Shown here piece after piece: positions 1-6,281 of a DNA stretch of 8,479 nucleotides (positions within the stretch are counted from its first letter, which is position 1; each line of letters opens with the position of its first letter). Source of the DNA: Oscillospiraceae bacterium. Lineage in GTDB: Bacteria; Bacillota; Clostridia; Christensenellales; Aristaeellaceae. Under the pieces are notes generated by a model that was not told where the DNA came from, made no database searches, and was given only the letters and a program-made list of their open reading frames with translations. Both the position numbers and the translations under genes were made by a program. The DNA lies in contig JAISBH010000007.1 of the NCBI GenBank assembly GCA_031266295.1, positions 1 to 8,479 of the forward strand, written 5' to 3'.

Positions 1-1109
1 ATCCAGTTTTTCTTTTTGGCATAGCAGTATCATTTCTAATCAATCTCATTGTGTGGCATAGTACACATGCCATTTGGGCGTCTGAACAAACTGCCATACG
101 CCATCTGACCTCTATTCTAAATTGCGCACAAAGACTTAAAAAATACATAATCCCTGGAATGGAAGACGCCGCTCACGAATTCCGTAAGCTGTGTGAGAAG
201 TTAAAACCTATCAAACGCTGGAACTCTTTCTATGCTATGTCGCCAACAACCGAGTCTGGCTTCATTACCTACTATCTTCGTATAGCGTTTCAGCTGGACA
301 TGATCAGCCTAACCCAGCTTGCGCAATTTGTTCAGCGAAATGTTACGCTTGTATCGCGTTTATATGCGTTGGTTGGGGAGATAGACGCTTGCATTGCCAT
401 TGCATCTGTGCGGGCGTCGCTCACCAAGTACGCAGTCCCAGAATTTGTAAATAATCCGCAAATTGTTATCGATGGTTTAGCGCATCCGTTGATTGGCAAT
501 CCTGTTCGCAATAACATAGAATGGGACAAAAACATAATAATTACTGGTTCAAATGCATCTGGAAAATCAACCTTCGTAAAAGCGATTGCCTTGAATGCCA
601 TCTTCGCACAAAGCATCTGCACATGCTGGGCGGATCGCTTCTCAATGCCTCGTGCGCAGATCATCAGTTCAATGGCGCTGCGCGATAATGTACGCGGCGG
701 CGATAGTTATTTTATTGTTGAGGTAAAAAGCCTCAAACGCATCCTAAATGCACTCCGCGAGGATAGGTTAACGTTATGTTTCATAGATGAAATACTGCGA
801 GGAACCAATACCGTCGAACGGGTTGCGTCCTCAATCTCTTTATTGCGATATTTAAATGATCAAAATGTTTTGTGTATAGCGGCCACTCATGATATTGAAC
901 TAACGCAGATATTGACTATGTATAAACAGCACCATTTCCGGGAAGAAATTACTCCACAAGGGATGACCTTTTCATATCGCCTGCTGGATGGACCCTGCGA
1001 TACGCGAAACGCGATTCGGTTGTTAGAACAGATGGAGTTTCCTCCGCAAGTGGGCGTCTTTGCGGATGAGATGGCGAAACATTTTGATGCGACAGGGAAA
1101 TGGCAGTAG
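1..1109 (+). CDS. Membrane-anchored MutS-family ATPase (MutS domain V protein), 5' end cut by window
   Basis: The frame is open to the left edge, so this is the C-terminal part of a longer protein; the GTG at 51 is an internal valine codon. Codons before it encode a hydrophobic stretch (PVFLFGIAVSFLINLI), a probable membrane helix. Counting that GTG as residue 1, the ATPase domain has a Walker A loop GSNASGKST (166-174), a segment SSMALRDNVRGGDSYF, a Walker B plus signature DEILRGTN (246-253) and ATHDIELT (about 278-285). These are the conserved ATP-site elements of MutS domain V. The N-terminal mismatch-recognition domains of MutS are not visible, and the pattern matches the MutS-related membrane proteins common in Clostridia, whose function is unknown to me. 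The gene ends at TAG 1107-1109 and converges on recA. Base composition is lower in G+C than the neighbours (24 of 60 bases in 541-600, against 38 of 60 in 3301-3360), which may indicate transfer. Confidence 0.9.
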   Translation, partial: PVFLFGIAVSFLINLIVWHSTHAIWASEQTAIRHLTSILNCAQRLKKYIIPGMEDAAHEFRKLCEKLKPIKRWNSFYAMSPTTESGFITYYLRIAFQLDMISLTQLAQFVQRNVTLVSRLYALVGEIDACIAIASVRASLTKYAVPEFVNNPQIVIDGLAHPLIGNPVRNNIEWDKNIIITGSNASGKSTFVKAIALNAIFAQSICTCWADRFSMPRAQIISSMALRDNVRGGDSYFIVEVKSLKRILNALREDRLTLCFIDEILRGTNTVERVASSISLLRYLNDQNVLCIAATHDIELTQILTMYKQHHFREEITPQGMTFSYRLLDGPCDTRNAIRLLEQMEFPPQVGVFADEMAKHFDATGKWQ

Positions 1110-1119
1110 CGAATCATTT

Positions 1120-1138
1120 GTCTTTTTATACAAAAGAC
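1120..1138 (+). terminator. Weak AT-rich hairpin after the MutS-like gene, possible terminator
   Basis: GTCTTTT (1120-1126) pairs with AAAAGAC (1132-1138) around a 5-nt loop, starting 11 nt after the TAG of the MutS-like gene. The stem is AT-rich and no T-run follows it on the plus strand, so it is a poor intrinsic terminator. It is listed because of its position only. Confidence 0.3.
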
Positions 1139-1217
1139 CCATAATTGAAAAAATAAAAGCAAGGAACTTGATACTCAAAGGGGGTTTTACCGCTTCGCAG
1201 GGAGGGGGTATTCTTCA

Positions 1218-1356
1218 TTCCAACCCTGCTCCCCGCCAGTAAAAAACGCTATGGGGTAGTTGTCATGTTACCTCATAGTGGCGGGGCGCTACAAACTTCA
1301 AGCGCATTCGATCCGCAGATCGAACAGCGTCCCGCCGCAGCGGACAGCCGAGAATT
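1218..1356. repeat. Dispersed repeat core, copy A (matches 6282-6414)
   Basis: This segment aligns with 6282-6414 at most positions with a few small gaps. The longest identical run begins at AAGCGCATTCGATCC and continues to the CGCCGCAGCG at 1332-1341. Structure is shared: CCCCGCCA (1231-1238) pairs with TGGCGGGG (1279-1286) around a variable spacer of about 40 nt. Next comes a perfect 7-bp hairpin TTCGATC (1307-1313), loop CGCA, GATCGAA (1318-1324). Both copies have the same orientation and lie just downstream of a minus-strand gene. After CAGCCGA the copies diverge. GCTACGCC recurs at 1441-1448 here and at 6417-6424 in copy B, so copy A may carry an insertion of about 90 bp. Confidence 0.8.
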
Positions 1357-1413
1357 GCGGGGCGCAAGTCCCGGCCTCGCGCTATCCATTACAGCGCAAG
1401 CCGCTAACGCGAT

Positions 1414-1440
1414 GAAGGTTCAGACTACGTCTGAACCTTC
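1414..1440. terminator. Perfect 12-bp stem hairpin downstream of recA
   Basis: GAAGGTTCAGAC (1414-1425) and GTCTGAACCTTC (1429-1440) are perfect inverted copies separated by TAC. The hairpin begins 56 nt past the recA stop codon on the minus strand. No T-run follows in either direction, so it is not a textbook intrinsic terminator. It could stop or stabilise the 3' end of the rimO-pgsA-cinA-recA transcript, or be part of the insertion in repeat copy A. Confidence 0.45.
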
Positions 1441-1495
1441 GCTACGCCAGATATACCCGCCGCCCATTGAAGGGCAAGCCTGTTAGTTTACCGCC

Positions 1496-2611
1496 TTAGA
1501 TTTCTTCTTCGTCATTCTCGCCGTCGTAGTCTTCGCCTTCATCCCCGGGTTCGATAGGCGCGTCCAGGTTACGCGCCGCTATTTCTTGACGCAGTATCGC
1601 GTCCAGCTCATTGTAAACGGCGGTGTTTTGTTTCAAGTACAAGCGCGCGTTCTCACGGCCCTGACCTATTCGCTGATCCTTATAGCTAAACCATGACCCG
1701 CTCTTATGAATAAGATCCCTGCTCACCGCCATATCCAGCAGGCTGCCCTCTCTGGATATCCCTTCGCCATACATCAAATCAAACTCCGCTACCCTGAACG
1801 GCGGCGCCATCTTATTCTTTACGACCTTCGCCTTCGTCCGGTTGCCCATAATCAGCGCCCCGTTCTTGATCGGCTCGCCCTTGCGCACGTCGATCCGCAC
1901 CGACGAGTAGAACTTCAGCGCGCGGCCGCCGGTCGTCGTCTCCGGGTTGCCGTACATCACGCCAATCTTCTCGCGCAGCTGGTTGATGAATATCACTATG
2001 CAGTTCGTCTTGGATATCACGCCGGCCAGCTTACGCAGCGCCTGACTCATTAGCCGCGCGTGCACGCCTACGAACGACTCGCCCATTTCGCCGTCAATCT
2101 CGGCCTTAGGCACTAGCGCCGCGACCGAATCCAGCACGATCATATCCACAGCGCCGGATCGTACCAGCGCCTCGCATATCTCCAGCGCTTCCTCGCCGCT
2201 ATCAGGCTGCGAAACATATAGATCATCCACATTCACGCCCAAGGCCTTAGCGTAATGCGCATCCAGCGCGTGCTCTGCGTCGATGAACGCCGCCGTGCCG
2301 CCCGCCTTCTGTGCCTCGGCCACTGCGTGGAGTGCGACGGTCGTCTTGCCCGAGGATTCAGGCCCGTATATCTCAACGATCCGCCCGCGCGGCAAACCGC
2401 CGATCCCCAGCGCTATATCCAGGTCGAGGCATCCGCTTGAGATCACGTCGATCTGCGCGACGTATCGCTCGCCCAGCCTAATCACGGAGCCTTTGCCGAA
2501 CGTCTTTTCAATGTTGCCCAGCGCAATATCCAGCGCGCGCTTGCGCTGCTCGTCGCCTACCTTGCGCGACGACTTGTCAGCCGTGGCGGCGCTTCTTTTT
2601 TCAGCGGCCAT
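1496..2611 (-). CDS. recA: RecA recombinase
   Basis: The 371-residue product is the DNA-dependent ATPase that forms filaments on single-stranded DNA, carries out strand exchange and, where LexA is present, triggers its self-cleavage. Visible elements are Walker A GPESSGKT (83-90), IDAEHALD (110-117) with the likely catalytic Glu113, Walker B MIVLDS (157-162), and the DNA-binding loop L2 region INQLREKIGVMYGNPETTTGG (two parts, about 209-229). The C-terminal tail is strongly acidic, as in many RecAs. I choose the ATG at 2611 rather than the upstream in-frame ATG at 2629, because GGGAGGT sits 4 nt before 2611 and the product then begins MAAEKRS. The first 11 nt overlap the end of cinA, suggesting translational coupling. 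No LexA-type operator is visible nearby, and the gene has no obvious promoter of its own. Confidence 0.97.
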   Translation of the reverse strand: MAAEKRSAATADKSSRKVGDEQRKRALDIALGNIEKTFGKGSVIRLGERYVAQIDVISSGCLDLDIALGIGGLPRGRIVEIYGPESSGKTTVALHAVAEAQKAGGTAAFIDAEHALDAHYAKALGVNVDDLYVSQPDSGEEALEICEALVRSGAVDMIVLDSVAALVPKAEIDGEMGESFVGVHARLMSQALRKLAGVISKTNCIVIFINQLREKIGVMYGNPETTTGGRALKFYSSVRIDVRKGEPIKNGALIMGNRTKAKVVKNKMAPPFRVAEFDLMYGEGISREGSLLDMAVSRDLIHKSGSWFSYKDQRIGQGRENARLYLKQNTAVYNELDAILRQEIAARNLDAPIEPGDEGEDYDGENDEEEI

Positions 2612-3851
2612 AATTACCTCCCAGCTCATTCAACAACATCGACGTCGCGTGCAGACATGCCAACTGCCGGATGTCGTCGCGGTGCCCTTTCAGTTCTAAA
2701 CGTTTTACCTCGGTGTGGCTTGATGTGGACAGCGCGGTATACACCAACCCTACCGGCTTGACCGGGGTAGCGCCCCCCGGACCCGCTATGCCGGTAGTCG
2801 CTATCCCTATATCCGCGCCGGCGCCAGCGCGAACACCCTCGGCCATCGCGCGCGCGGTCTGTTCGCTGACAGCGCCGTACGCCCTCAGCGTTTCTTCAGG
2901 CACGCCTAACCGCCGCGTCTTGGATGAGTTGGCGTATGTGATCATCGCCTCCTCTAGCACGGATGAGACGCCGGGCTGTGCCACCAGCGAGGCGGTCAGC
3001 AGTCCGCCGGTCAGGCTCTCCGCTATCGCCAGCTTCTTCCCGGACTTGATGAGACGCCGCATTGCGATCCTGGCCATTGTGTCGTCAGGTATATCCGTTC
3101 GCGCGTATATGAACTCGCCGACACGCTCGCGCACCGAGTCCTCCAGCGGACCAAGCAGCGCCTCAGCATCCTCGACGGTCTGCGCCCGCGCCGATAACCG
3201 GAATTGCACCTCGCCCAGCGAACAGTACGGCGCCAGCGTGGGGTTGGCCGAGTCCATCAGCACGGCGACCCGCGTCTCCGCGTCGGACTCGCCTATGCCG
3301 AACAGCCGCAGATAACGCGACCGGATTACGCCGCCCAACCTTGCCGCCAGGTATGGCAGCACGCTATCCTCGACCATCGGCACGAATTCGCGCGGCGGGC
3401 CTGGCAGGTGAATAACAGCCTTGCCATCCCGTTCGACCACGCATCCGGGTGCGGTGCCGTTCGGGTTCGGGAGCAGTATCGCCCCGCGAGCGAAATACGC
3501 CTGGCGCAGGTTGTTCGCGGCCATAGGGCGGTGCCGCGATTCGAAATACCCGCGCAAGTGCCGCTCGGCATCCGGATTCAATTCCATCGGCAGGCCCAGC
3601 GCGTCAGCCGCGACATCCTTGGTCAAGTCGTCCTTCGTCGGGCCTAAACCGCCGCTGGTTATCACAACGTCGGATCGCGACAGCGCGGTCAGCAGCGCTT
3701 CCTTCAGCCGTTCCGGATTGTCCCCAACAGTGACCTGGTGATACAGTGTCGCGCCCGCTTCCGGCAGACGTCTCGCCAGATACGCCGCGTCCGTGTTGAC
3801 GATCTGCCCCATCAATAATTCAGTGCCGACCGAAACGATCTCGACGATCAT
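2601..3851 (-). CDS. cinA: CinA-family protein (MoCF-like domain plus C-terminal amidohydrolase domain)
   Basis: The 416-residue protein has the full two-domain CinA layout. The N-terminal molybdopterin-binding-like (COG1058) domain carries MIVEIVSVGTELLMG at the start and SGGLGPTKDDLT at 66-77. The C-terminal CinA domain carries AESLTGG (277-283), ITYANSSK (304-311), AVSEQTA (327-333) and GIAGPGG (354-360). CinA family members act as NMN deamidase and/or ADP-ribose pyrophosphatase; which activity this one has cannot be read from the sequence. The name comes from competence induction in streptococci, where it is also cotranscribed with recA. The start ATG at 3851 is preceded by AGAGGA with 8 nt spacing and lies 2 nt after the pgsA stop. 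The stop TGA (2601-2603) lies inside recA, and the GGGAGGT that serves recA is part of the cinA coding sequence. Confidence 0.95.
   Translation of the reverse strand: MIVEIVSVGTELLMGQIVNTDAAYLARRLPEAGATLYHQVTVGDNPERLKEALLTALSRSDVVITSGGLGPTKDDLTKDVAADALGLPMELNPDAERHLRGYFESRHRPMAANNLRQAYFARGAILLPNPNGTAPGCVVERDGKAVIHLPGPPREFVPMVEDSVLPYLAARLGGVIRSRYLRLFGIGESDAETRVAVLMDSANPTLAPYCSLGEVQFRLSARAQTVEDAEALLGPLEDSVRERVGEFIYARTDIPDDTMARIAMRRLIKSGKKLAIAESLTGGLLTASLVAQPGVSSVLEEAMITYANSSKTRRLGVPEETLRAYGAVSEQTARAMAEGVRAGAGADIGIATTGIAGPGGATPVKPVGLVYTALSTSSHTEVKRLELKGHRDDIRQLACLHATSMLLNELGGNYGR
2611..2621 (-). promoter_or_regulatory. recA ribosome binding site inside cinA
   Basis: On the minus strand GGGAGGT is followed by AATT and the ATG at 2611. 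It is a near-perfect Shine-Dalgarno sequence and decides the recA start against the ATG at 2629, which lies upstream of it. Ribosomes terminating cinA at 2601 pass directly over this site. Confidence 0.85.
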
Positions 3852-3853
3852 GC

Positions 3854-4435
3854 TTAGATCCTCTTTTCAGCTTTATCGCCGCCGAACCACTTGGCTAGCA
3901 GCGTGCGATTATTATAAAAATACTCCGACGCCGACAGTACGGCCAGCGCCGCGCATACCCACGCCAGTATAGGGCTAGCTCTGTCCCCGCCCAGTGTAAA
4001 AGTAAGTATAGCCAATAATAGATACTCCGCCACAGTCTTGACCTTGCCCGATAGTCCAGCCGCCAGTGCGACGCCCTTTGACGAGGCGAGTAGCCGCAGC
4101 GCGTCGACGATCAGTTCGCGCGCGATAATAATTATGACGGCCCACGGCGACACGGCCCTTATGTGCATCAGCCATATCAACGACGGCAGAACGAGCAATT
4201 TATCCGCAATCGGATCGAGGAACACGCCCAGCTCCGAGGTCTGCTTCAATTTCCGCGCGAAGTATCCATCCAGAGCGTCGCTGACAATCGCCGCCGCCAA
4301 TACGATCACGGCCAATATGCACAGTATTTCCATCGTAGCCCCGCCGGAATTGGACCGCAGTACAAGCAGCGCCAAATAGACTGGCGACAGCGCCACTCTC
4401 AGCATGGTCAAACGGTTAGGCAGTTGCATACTCAT
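3854..4435 (-). CDS. pgsA: CDP-diacylglycerol--glycerol-3-phosphate 3-phosphatidyltransferase
   Basis: The 193-residue integral membrane enzyme makes phosphatidylglycerol phosphate from CDP-diacylglycerol and glycerol 3-phosphate, the committed step to phosphatidylglycerol. It contains a complete CDP-alcohol phosphotransferase signature, D-x2-DG-x2-AR-x8-G-x3-D-x3-D, with Asp53, Asp56, Gly57, Ala60, Arg61, Gly70, Asp74 and Asp78. The start MSMQLPNRLTMLR and several hydrophobic segments (about 12-26, 34-52, 79-90, 96-110, 133-147, 152-167) fit the family, whose usual length is 180-200 residues. The ATG at 4435 overlaps the rimO stop as ATGA and has GAGGGTGA about 6 nt upstream. A second ATG at 4429 is possible but has poorer spacing. 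The family includes related alcohol transferases, but the size and the rimO/cinA context favour PgsA. Confidence 0.93.
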   Translation of the reverse strand: MSMQLPNRLTMLRVALSPVYLALLVLRSNSGGATMEILCILAVIVLAAAIVSDALDGYFARKLKQTSELGVFLDPIADKLLVLPSLIWLMHIRAVSPWAVIIIIARELIVDALRLLASSKGVALAAGLSGKVKTVAEYLLLAILTFTLGGDRASPILAWVCAALAVLSASEYFYNNRTLLAKWFGGDKAEKRI

Positions 4436-5841
4436 ATAGATTCACCCTCTAGATCATAATGGCGAGCGCGCGTGATCCTGACTCGAGCTATGCCTCCCAA
4501 TACCAGCGGCTTCACGGAACGAACCTTTATCACTCCATCGCTCTCCGGCGCTTCCCACTGGCTGCGCCCCTCATACAACACACCCAAGCCCTTATCGGCG
4601 CGCGAGGCGTTATGCGGCGCAATCCGCTCGATCAGCACATCCGTTTCGCCGCCCTCGCGTGATTTATTGCGCGCGAGGCTAACGCTGCGCTGCATCCTCA
4701 TCAGCGCGTCCAGGCGTTCAGCGGCGACAGATTCAGGCGGTGTGTCCGGCATGTCGAACGCGGGAGTGCCTTCCTCGGGCGAGAACGCGAACGCGCCCAT
4801 TCGATCAAACCCGAACGATTCCGCGAAATCATACAGTCGCCTGAAAGCCGCGTCGTCCTCGCCGGGGAAGCCGACCAGAAACGTCGTACGCAGCGTCAGG
4901 CCATAACCGCGCGCCTTCTCCAGCAGCCGCAGTATGGAGTCCGGATCGCCCCAGCGATTCATCCGACGGAGCACATCACAGTCGACGTGCTGCAGCGGCA
5001 CGTCGAGATAAGGGCAGACGCCAGGCGTATTGGCGAGGGTATCCAATAGGTCGTCCGTCACGCGGACGGGGTGACAGTACATCGCGCGCACCCATGGTTC
5101 GCCCGGCAGACGCGCCGCCCTGCGCAACAGCAGCGGCAGCCGGGACCGCGCCGCACTGTCGCCAGGCTTCATCCCGAAACGCGTCGTATCCTGTGAGATG
5201 AATACCAATTCCCTAACGCCGTCCTCGACACGCCGAGCAGATTCGTCCAGCACGGACTCGATCAAGCGCGAACGGTACGGACCGCGTATCGACGGTATCG
5301 CGCAGTACGCACAGCGATTGTCGCATCCGTCCGCAATCCTCACATACGCGAACGCGCCCGCCTGGGTAATTACGCGCGGCGTATCCGGAGCGCACTCAAA
5401 CACTGGCGTGTTCACCGTTACGGGCGATACCGCCGTCACCACCGGAACACGCACACCGTCCGGAGTGACCACGCCATTCAGCCGCGAGGCGCGTATGCCG
5501 TCTATAATCTCGGCAAGGCGCGGGTATTCAGTCACGCCTATCAGCACGTCTATCTCGGGCATCTCTTCCCGCAGCGCGTCGGCATACCGTTGCACAAGGC
5601 ATCCCGCAGCGATAAGCGTGCGGCATACGCCGTCCGTCTTGTATCGCGCGGCGTCGAGCAGGGTGTTGACAGCCTCTTCCTTGGCCTTGCCGATGAAGCC
5701 GCAGGTGTTGACTATCAGTATCTCCGCGCTCGCCGGGTCGGCCGTGATCGGGTGGCCAGCCCGGCGTAACAATCCCAGCATCTGTTCGCTGTCCACGCGG
5801 TTTTTCGCGCAGCCCAGCGATATGAGTCCAACGGTCTCCGT
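4432..5841 (-). CDS. rimO: Ribosomal protein uS12 methylthiotransferase RimO, apparent ACG start
   Basis: This radical-SAM enzyme adds a methylthio group to a conserved aspartate of ribosomal protein uS12 (S12). Numbering from ACG at 5841, the N-terminal UPF0004 domain supplies Cys11 (SLGCAKN), Cys47 (VNTCGF) and Cys81 (AAGCL) for one Fe-S cluster. The radical-SAM motif C-x3-C-x2-C is Cys173, Cys177 and Cys180 (DGCDNRCAYC). A TRAM domain occupies about 395-465. VDSEQ after the first cysteine and the C-terminal TRAM fit RimO rather than MiaB. No ATG, GTG or TTG lies between the in-frame stop at 5902-5904 and the GTG at 5796, and starting at that GTG would lose Cys11. ACG at 5839-5841 gives a typical start, ETVGLISLGC, with GGGGGG 7 nt upstream. 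ATA at 5845-5847 is an alternative. A sequencing error or a -1 frameshift is also possible. It is the first gene of the operon. Confidence 0.93.
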   Translation of the reverse strand, partial: TETVGLISLGCAKNRVDSEQMLGLLRRAGHPITADPASAEILIVNTCGFIGKAKEEAVNTLLDAARYKTDGVCRTLIAAGCLVQRYADALREEMPEIDVLIGVTEYPRLAEIIDGIRASRLNGVVTPDGVRVPVVTAVSPVTVNTPVFECAPDTPRVITQAGAFAYVRIADGCDNRCAYCAIPSIRGPYRSRLIESVLDESARRVEDGVRELVFISQDTTRFGMKPGDSAARSRLPLLLRRAARLPGEPWVRAMYCHPVRVTDDLLDTLANTPGVCPYLDVPLQHVDCDVLRRMNRWGDPDSILRLLEKARGYGLTLRTTFLVGFPGEDDAAFRRLYDFAESFGFDRMGAFAFSPEEGTPAFDMPDTPPESVAAERLDALMRMQRSVSLARNKSREGGETDVLIERIAPHNASRADKGLGVLYEGRSQWEAPESDGVIKVRSVKPLVLGGIARVRITRARHYDLEGESI

Positions 5842-5848
5842 CGGTATG

Positions 5849-5870
5849 CCCCCCGTTTCGCGCTTTCGCG
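5849..5870 (-). promoter_or_regulatory. rimO leader: small hairpin and G-rich putative ribosome binding site
   Basis: On the minus strand CGCG-AAAG-CGCG (5870-5859) can form a 4-bp hairpin. It is followed 4 nt later by GGGGGG (5854-5849), the only purine-rich candidate binding site near the conserved N-terminus, 7 nt before ACG at 5841. The match to a Shine-Dalgarno core is imperfect. Confidence 0.4.
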
Positions 5871-5931
5871 GGATATTATTGAACTTGACGACCGAACACG
5901 ATTACCGGACGAGAAGAAATAGTGCATTTTC

Positions 5932-5960
5932 ATTATACCATAAGGCGCACGGTTTCGCAA
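5932..5960 (-). promoter_or_regulatory. Promoter of the rimO-pgsA-cinA-recA operon
   Basis: Read on the minus strand, TTGCGA (5960-5955) is a 4/6 match to the -35 consensus. After a 17-bp spacer comes a perfect -10 TATAAT (5937-5932), preceded by TG one base upstream, an extended -10. Transcription would begin near 5925, leaving a leader of about 84 nt before ACG at 5841. It is the best sigma-70/SigA-type promoter I noticed in the window. Confidence 0.8.
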
Positions 5961-5970
5961 ACGCAGATAA

Positions 5971-6013
5971 CCCAGCTATCATCAATTCCAAATTGGAATT
6001 GATGATAGCTGGG
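5971..6013. repeat. Perfect 43-nt palindrome upstream of the rimO promoter
   Basis: The two 21-nt arms, 5971-5991 (starting CCCAGCTATCATC) and 5993-6013, are exact inverted copies around a single central A at 5992. In practice the tip TTCC-AAATT-GGAA would form the loop. The left edge is 11 bp upstream of the -35 box of the rimO promoter. It could be a terminator shielding the operon from transcription coming from the right, an operator, or part of a mobile palindromic element. No clear T-run follows on either strand. Confidence 0.9.
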
Positions 6014-6060
6014 GAACCCCCTCTGCCGCTGCGGCGGCATCTCCCCCTAGGGGGGCGATG
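6014..6060. repeat. Palindromic MITE-like short repeat
   Basis: The block reads AACCCCCTC, then a hairpin TGCCGC (6024-6029), loop TGCG, GCGGCA (6034-6039), then a self-complementary CCCCC-TA-GGGGG (6043-6054). This architecture of a C-run, a GC hairpin and a CTCCCC/GGGG palindrome recalls short dispersed repeats I know from gut Clostridia genomes. That resemblance is from memory and only one copy is present here. It may form one element with the palindrome immediately to its left. Confidence 0.5.
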
Positions 6061-6281
6061 AGGGTTGTCGGTTACGGTGTGGTTCGCAAGCAACGGGGGA
6101 CGGGTTGCGCTACGAGATAAACTATCCAGGTACAACCGGCAGTCCGAAGCCGGTGGAATGTGTATCACGATGGTCCAGGCGAAGCCTGGTCAGGTTTCGA
6201 AAGGGCGGATAGCCCTTCGCAGGGTCTGGGACAGAGTCCCAGGCTCCCCGCAGGGACGTTCCCCGTTCCTACGTCCCAACG
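6061..6281. other. Run of six small hairpins, no gene
   Basis: Six separate perfect stems follow each other: GCAAC/GTTGC (6090-6108), ACCGGC/GCCGGT (6135-6154), CCAGGC/GCCTGG with a GAA loop (6175-6189), AAGGGC/GCCCTT (6201-6217), CTGGGAC/GTCCCAG with an AGA loop (6226-6242) and GGGACGT/ACGTCCC (6253-6277). A plus-strand open frame of 80 codons (6065-6307) crosses the region, but it runs into repeat copy B, has no recognisable domain and no good start context. I therefore treat it as non-coding. CTTCGCAGGG at 6215-6224 also occurs before copy A (1193-1202), suggesting that related sequence flanks both repeats. Confidence 0.6.

Larger units (their letters stand above)
1110..1495. other. Convergent intergenic region with repeat copy A and hairpins
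   Basis: This 386-bp gap lies between the ends of the MutS-like gene and recA. I see no convincing gene in it; the short open frames overlap repeat sequence and resemble no family. It holds a weak AT-rich hairpin (1120-1138), repeat core copy A (about 1218-1356), and three further hairpins: TTGCG/CGCAA at 1355-1367, GCGCT/AGCGC at 1379-1397 and a 12-bp stem at 1414-1440. In many Clostridia-like genomes rny follows recA; here this repeat-rich gap follows instead. Confidence 0.8.

Noticed and set aside
1265..1486. Plus-strand open frame of 73 codons after the MutS-like gene
   Set aside because: It is made of repeat copy A and hairpin sequence, with no ribosome binding site and no recognisable protein.
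2671..3315. Long plus-strand open frame (214 codons) inside cinA
   Set aside because: It is an antisense shadow of cinA, caused by high G+C codon structure. cinA is unambiguous by its motifs.
5715..5960. Minus-strand open frame of 81 codons overlapping the rimO start, as a leader peptide or frameshifted rimO N-terminus
   Set aside because: Its product has no resemblance to RimO before the shift point, and its best ATG (5927) lies within 5 nt of the -10 box, so it would be at or before the transcript start.
5842..5960. LexA/SOS-type operator near the operon promoter
   Set aside because: No GAAC-N4-GTTC or similar symmetric site was found between the promoter and rimO.
6186..6217. GGTCAGGT followed by a GAAAGG-like loop, reminiscent of the SRP RNA tip
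   Set aside because: The GGAA tetraloop and the AAGCAGCC strand of the SRP symmetric loop are absent, and the local stem is a different one (AAGGGC/GCCCTT).
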